NCBI GenBank assembly: GCA_014378225.1
Contig: JACMOA010000100.1
Location: forward strand, 1-5,341
Reading direction: 5' to 3'
Source of the DNA: Deinococcales bacterium
GTDB lineage: Bacteria; Deinococcota; Deinococci; Deinococcales; Deinococcaceae
DNA: 5,341 bases
Shown here: positions 5,322 through 5,341 of the stretch, piece by piece
Position numbering within the stretch: the stretch's first letter is position 1
Layout of the letters: each line of letters opens with the position of its first letter
The notes under the pieces: model-generated
The model's database searches: none
What the model was told of the DNA's origin: nothing
The model's input: the letters and a program-made list of their open reading frames with translations, nothing else
Made by a program: the position numbers and the translations under genes

Positions 5322-5341
5322 TGTAGGGACGTTTGGCAGAA

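Noticed and set aside
5261..5341. Start of rpoC inside the window
   Set aside because: No ATG or GTG in the last 81 bases opens a frame reaching the window end: the GTG at 5276 meets a TGA within five codons.

Overview
The window looks like a chromosomal stretch from a Deinococcus-type bacterium (phylum Deinococcota) of moderate GC content. The main evidence is the full-length RNA polymerase beta subunit. Its sequence is collinear with the Thermus and Deinococcus beta subunits, lacks the large lineage insertions of the E. coli protein, and from memory is closest to Deinococcus. Genus and species cannot be fixed from this window.

Layout. (1) Positions 1-1128, minus strand: a two-gene ABC exporter unit. 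A BcrA-like ATPase (1128-202) overlaps by 4 bases (ATGA) the start of an ABC-2 type permease that runs off the left edge (205-1). The ATPase start codon lies five bases below a -10-like hexamer, so its mRNA may be leaderless. (2) Positions 1129-1816: a 688-bp divergent intergenic region with no convincing gene. It holds a cluster of G-tract/C-tract palindromes (1191-1379), an extended -10 promoter candidate (1443-1451), a weaker second promoter candidate, a 19-nt imperfect direct repeat (1602-1620 and 1685-1703), and a 14-bp perfect stem-loop just above the rpoB ribosome binding site. (3) Positions 1817-5260, plus strand: complete rpoB. (4) Positions 5261-5341: the start of the spacer after rpoB, mostly filled by a 16-pair imperfect stem-loop. 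rpoC would be the expected next gene but does not begin inside the window.

The most striking signal belongs to no single gene. The palindrome CTCGAG occurs 33 times in 5.3 kb, where chance predicts one or two. It is spread over both genes, the partial gene and the noncoding DNA. All 17 Leu-Glu pairs in the two complete proteins are written CTC GAG. This resembles a highly iterated palindrome of the cyanobacterial HIP1 kind, and codon usage alone cannot explain it because the noncoding DNA carries it at similar density.

The genes are otherwise ordinary: a housekeeping transcription subunit and a divergently transcribed small-molecule or peptide exporter with no obvious functional link to it. 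I see no defence system, CRISPR array, tRNA, rRNA or complete insertion sequence.
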